15,441 bases of DNA from Verrucomicrobiaceae bacterium (GTDB lineage: Bacteria; Verrucomicrobiota; Verrucomicrobiae; Verrucomicrobiales; Akkermansiaceae), in the NCBI GenBank assembly GCA_003820635.1, contig RPOS01000064.1:1-15441 (forward strand). The letters run 5' to 3'. The notes beneath the pieces were generated by a model, which was not told where the DNA came from, ran no database searches, and saw only the letters and a list, made by a program, of their open reading frames with translations. Shown here piece by piece: positions 13,105 through 15,441 of this stretch. A program made the translations under genes and the position numbers. Each line of letters starts with the position of its first letter. The first letter of the stretch is position 1.

Positions 13105-13470
13105 ATGGGCAACCGGTTTGCAGCAGGCAAACGGGCGTTCGGGTTCTGTGACATCTGCGCGTTCCGGTACCCCTTGCCGAAGCTAAAAGAGCTGATTGTT
13201 CGGACTAAAAAGACGAACATGTTGGCATGCACGGCGTGCTGGAGTCCTGACCACCCGCAGAACATGCAAGGCATGTATCCTGTAGATGATCCTCAAGCTT
13301 TGCGTCGTCCTAGACCTGATTTGTCATTGATCGCAACGTCTGTTGCTACGGGGTCGAGGGATATTCAGTGGGGCTGGAATCCGGTCGGGGGTGCCCGAGA
13401 TTTCACAGCAAATGAAACCCCGAATGATTTGGTTGCCATAGGAATTATCGGCACTGTAACGATAACGTGA
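13105..13470 (+). CDS. Zinc-ribbon protein in the structural operon, function unknown
   Basis: A 121-residue protein. Two CxxC pairs, C15/C18 (FCDIC) and C42/C45 (ACTAC), about 24 residues apart, form a likely zinc ribbon around KLKELIVRTKK. The next part has DHPQNMQ and VDDPQALRRPRPD, a pattern I recall from unnamed proteins of environmental phages. The C-terminal 50 residues look like beta strands (RDIQWGWNPVGG, LVAIGIIGTVTIT). GAGGT lies 4 nt before the ATG, and the gene follows the adaptor gene by two bases. Zinc fingers are unusual among virion components. It could be a minor structural protein or a DNA-contact protein at the connector. Confidence 0.72.
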   Translation: MGNRFAAGKRAFGFCDICAFRYPLPKLKELIVRTKKTNMLACTACWSPDHPQNMQGMYPVDDPQALRRPRPDLSLIATSVATGSRDIQWGWNPVGGARDFTANETPNDLVAIGIIGTVTIT

Positions 13471-13480
13471 GAGGTTAAAC

Positions 13481-13666
13481 ATGGATAAGTCTGCAATGAA
13501 GCAAGTCGCCAAGACCGAAGTCAAAGCGCACGAAAAGAAAATGCACGGCGCTAAAGGTTTTGCCAAAGGCGGCAAAACAAATCTGCAAATGAAGCAGCTC
13601 GGACGTGGGCTGGCCAAAGTCGCAAACCAGAAGAAGTCGGCTTTCACCTACAAAAAAGGTGCTTGA
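13481..13666 (+). CDS. 61-residue Lys-rich protein with an F-A-K-G-G motif
   Basis: A very basic, Met-rich small protein: an N-terminal helix (SAMKQVAKTEVKAHEKKMHG), then FAKGG (residues 27-31), then a helix TNLQMKQLGRGLAKVANQKK and a tail FTYKKGA. GAGGT lies 5 nt before the ATG. It shares the aromatic-x-K-G-G motif with three other small proteins between 11518 and 12413. The stop is two bases from the next ATG region. Function unknown; the clean SD and operon spacing argue that it is real. Confidence 0.72.
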   Translation: MDKSAMKQVAKTEVKAHEKKMHGAKGFAKGGKTNLQMKQLGRGLAKVANQKKSAFTYKKGA

Positions 13667-13667
13667 T

Positions 13668-13925
13668 ATGCCCCAATACAGCCATAAGCTGATGGGAAAA
13701 GAAGTTGGGCCAGCCTCAACCTATGCGGAGCCACATACCATGCAAGGCAAAAAAGTAAAGATGGAGCCAGCGGGCAAGCTGGTTAAAACAGAGTTCAAGA
13801 AAAATTGGACTCCTATGGACGGCGTATCGTTGACGGCTAATACTGAAGCCAAAACGTCTGGCATCAAGACTCGGGGCAATGGCGCTGCGACTAAAGGCGT
13901 AACTGCTCGCGGTCCTATGGCTTGA
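13668..13925 (+). CDS. Small basic phage protein ending in a GNGAATKG-RGPMA motif
   Basis: An 85-residue protein (MPQYSHKLMGKEVGP to TARGPMA). The C-terminal stretch IKTRGNGAATKGVTARGPMA recalls a short conserved tail found in many uncultured phages, in one-copy small proteins without known function. The middle is Lys-rich (GKLVKTEFKKNW). ATG 13668 is chosen because AAAGGTG lies upstream within the previous gene's end; longer in-frame starts run back through the 13481 gene. There is a single base between that gene's stop codon and this start. Confidence 0.68.
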   Translation: MPQYSHKLMGKEVGPASTYAEPHTMQGKKVKMEPAGKLVKTEFKKNWTPMDGVSLTANTEAKTSGIKTRGNGAATKGVTARGPMA

Positions 13926-13932
13926 GGTAAAC

Positions 13933-14562
13933 ATGGATTACGCGACGCTGTGTACGAACATCCAAGACATCTGTGAGAATACGTTCACAGCGGATCAGCT
14001 CGCCATGTTCACAGAGCAGGCCGAACAGAAGATTTATAACTCTGTTCAAATCCCTGCGCTGCGTAAGAACGTGACGGGCACCATGTCCATCAACAACAAG
14101 TATTTGTCAGTCCCTACGGATTTTCTGTACGCCTACTCGTTGGCGGCGATTGATTGGGATGGGGCGTATCACTTCTTGTTGAACAAAGACGTGAATTTCA
14201 TGCGAGAGGCATATCCCACGCCAACCGCAACGGGATTCCCAAAGCATTACGCCTATTTTGATAACAGCGCGTTTATCCTTGGCCCGACACCTGATGCGTC
14301 TTATACCGCTGAGCTTCACTACGGATACTACCCAGAATCTATTGTGACCGCAGGTACAACGTGGCTTGGGGATGAGTTTGACTCGGCATTGTTAAATGGC
14401 GCGCTCATCGAGGCTATTCGGTTTATGAAGGGCGAACAGGACATGGTTCAGCTCTATCAGACACTCTATGTCCAAGCTATCGGACTTTTGAAGAATTTGG
14501 GCGATGGCAAGCTGCGTCAGGACGCTTATCGTTCTGGGCAATTCCGCGAAAAGGTAGGCTGA
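13933..14562 (+). CDS. Head-tail adaptor protein (phage SU10-like type), second copy
   Basis: A 209-residue protein with the same plan as the product of 12416-13102. It has N-terminal helices (MDYATLCTNIQDICE, LAMFTEQAEQKIYNSV), a beta section (KNVTGTMSINNKYLSVP, FPKHYAYFDNSAFILGPTP, YTAELHYGYYP) and C-terminal helices (LLNGALIEAIRFMKGEQDM). The 'VPTDFLYAYSLAAID' stretch is typical of podovirus adaptor proteins. GAGGT lies 4 nt before the ATG. If both are adaptors, this one may form a second ring or contact the tail. It is followed two bases later by a presumed tail-associated protein. Confidence 0.7.
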   Translation: MDYATLCTNIQDICENTFTADQLAMFTEQAEQKIYNSVQIPALRKNVTGTMSINNKYLSVPTDFLYAYSLAAIDWDGAYHFLLNKDVNFMREAYPTPTATGFPKHYAYFDNSAFILGPTPDASYTAELHYGYYPESIVTAGTTWLGDEFDSALLNGALIEAIRFMKGEQDMVQLYQTLYVQAIGLLKNLGDGKLRQDAYRSGQFREKVG

Positions 14563-14563
14563 T

Positions 14564-14989
14564 ATGGCAATTACACAAACGATGGTGTCCTCTTTCAAAA
14601 CTGACATGCTTGGTGGCGCGCAGGATTTGGACACTGACGTAATCAAAATCGCGCTCTATACCAGTGCGGCGACTCTTGGCGCATCAACAACGGCATACAC
14701 CACATCAAATGAAGTCTCCAGCTCAGGTACTGGCTATACGGCGGGGGGCAATACGCTTACTGGTGCGACTATCTCTCTTGATGGCACAACCGGTATCTGT
14801 ACGTTCAGCAATACGTCTTGGACATCGTCCTCCATTACGGCGCGTGGCGCGTTGATCTACAACAGCACCAAGACAAACAAAGCGATTGCTGTGTTGGATT
14901 TTGGCGCAGACAAGACTTCTACGAGCGGCACGTTTACCATTAACTTCCCGGCAGCTACCGCAGGGTCAGCCATTATTCAGGTGGGCTAA
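14564..14989 (+). CDS. Putative virion protein, beta-rich, tail-associated
   Basis: A 141-residue Thr/Ser-rich protein: DVIKIALYTSAATLG, TAYTTSNEVSSSGTGYTAGG, ITARGALIYNSTKTNKAIAV, and a repetitive GTFTINFP end. I recall this pattern ('IALYTSSATL', 'EV--GTGYTAGG', 'ARGALIYN') from structural proteins of many marine and freshwater phages, near tail genes. It starts two bases after the second adaptor stop and its TAA overlaps the next ATG by one base (TAATG). It is most likely a tail or tail-fibre accessory protein. No catalytic motif is seen. Confidence 0.7.
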   Translation: MAITQTMVSSFKTDMLGGAQDLDTDVIKIALYTSAATLGASTTAYTTSNEVSSSGTGYTAGGNTLTGATISLDGTTGICTFSNTSWTSSSITARGALIYNSTKTNKAIAVLDFGADKTSTSGTFTINFPAATAGSAIIQVG

Positions 14990-15441
14990 TGTCGACAATC
15001 GTCACTCGGGCAGGTAAGGGCTCGGCGCTTACCTACGCCGAAGTCGATTCGAACTTTACCAACCTCAATACTGATAAGTATCAATCAGGGTCAACGGCGT
15101 CTTTGGCGTCGTTGACGCTGGCCTCAGCGCTTCCAGTTTTATCCGGCGGCACGGGCACCACTACCAGCACGGGCAGCGGCTCAGTGGTGTTCTCCACCAG
15201 CCCGACGCTAGTGACTCCGCTGCTCGGCACGCCCACCTCTGGCAACTTCAGCACCGGCACGTTTACGTGGCCCACCTTCAACCAGAACACCACCGGCACA
15301 GCGGCCAAATGGACAACGGCCCGCACGCTCGCGGGTAACTCGGTCGATGGCTCGGCTAACGTCGCCTTTGCCAACAAGTTTATCGTTCAGGGCACAACTG
15401 ACACTGGGCTATCCGGCGCGCAATTCCTCGGCGCACTGGGC
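14989..15441 (+). CDS. Tail fibre or tail appendage protein, 5' part only
   Basis: An open frame of 151 codons from ATG 14989 to the window end with no stop, so the gene is truncated by the window. The start overlaps the previous stop (TAATG) and follows AGGTGG. The N-terminus TIVTRAGKGSALTYAEVDSNF would be the attachment part. Then comes the typical phage tail-fibre stretch VLSGGTGTTTSTGSGSVVF and LVTPLLGTPTSGNFSTGTF. Composition is Thr/Ser/Gly/Asn-rich with little charge. Its place after the adaptor and tail-associated genes fits. Host receptor binding would lie in the missing C-terminus. Confidence 0.75.
   Translation, partial: MSTIVTRAGKGSALTYAEVDSNFTNLNTDKYQSGSTASLASLTLASALPVLSGGTGTTTSTGSGSVVFSTSPTLVTPLLGTPTSGNFSTGTFTWPTFNQNTTGTAAKWTTARTLAGNSVDGSANVAFANKFIVQGTTDTGLSGAQFLGALG

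Overview
The window reads as part of a tailed double-stranded DNA phage genome (Caudoviricetes), most likely a short-tailed (podovirus-like) environmental phage of a Gram-negative host. The evidence is an ordered block of packaging, portal, co-chaperonin, scaffold, capsid, adaptor and tail-fibre genes, tightly spaced or overlapping, with good Shine-Dalgarno (SD) sites. No host genes, tRNAs, integrase or lysogeny genes are visible. The gene set recalls uncultured marine and freshwater phages known mostly from metagenomes. The host cannot be named from this sequence.

Left end (1-1346). One leftward gene (62-841) of unknown function, with an Ala/Lys-rich coiled coil, is read from a near-consensus sigma70 promoter. 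A second leftward gene appears to start at the window edge. Two copies of a near-perfect palindrome, TTCTAAYCGTTAGA, lie upstream of these two leftward starts. About 490 bp between the divergent units hold no gene but are dense in structure: a four-run G-tract on the minus strand (993-1014), an inverted repeat, six copies of a 14-bp near-palindrome interleaved with AT boxes (1084-1276), and a predicted rightward promoter (1292-1319).

Head module (1347-9443). All genes run rightward: small terminase, large terminase, portal, a 65-aa unknown with a TTG start, a GroES-like co-chaperonin, scaffold, two presumed virion proteins and the HK97-fold major capsid protein. The terminases package DNA through the portal. 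Scaffold and host GroEL (with phage GroES) should help the capsid protein fold and assemble. A strong intrinsic terminator (9463-9488) follows the capsid gene.

Insertion and second module (9444-15441). A free-standing HNH endonuclease gene with its own predicted promoter sits directly after the terminator. After a 92-bp gap with two competing hairpins come two small beta-rich virion candidates, a string of very small lysine-rich proteins, a holin-like membrane protein, a zinc-ribbon protein, two adaptor (head-tail connector) candidates, a putative tail protein, and the start of a tail fibre that runs off the window. Four of the small basic proteins share an aromatic-x-(K/E)-G-G motif, and one contains an internal 33-residue-period duplication. 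These, with the repeat array upstream of the terminase genes, are the least explained parts of the window.
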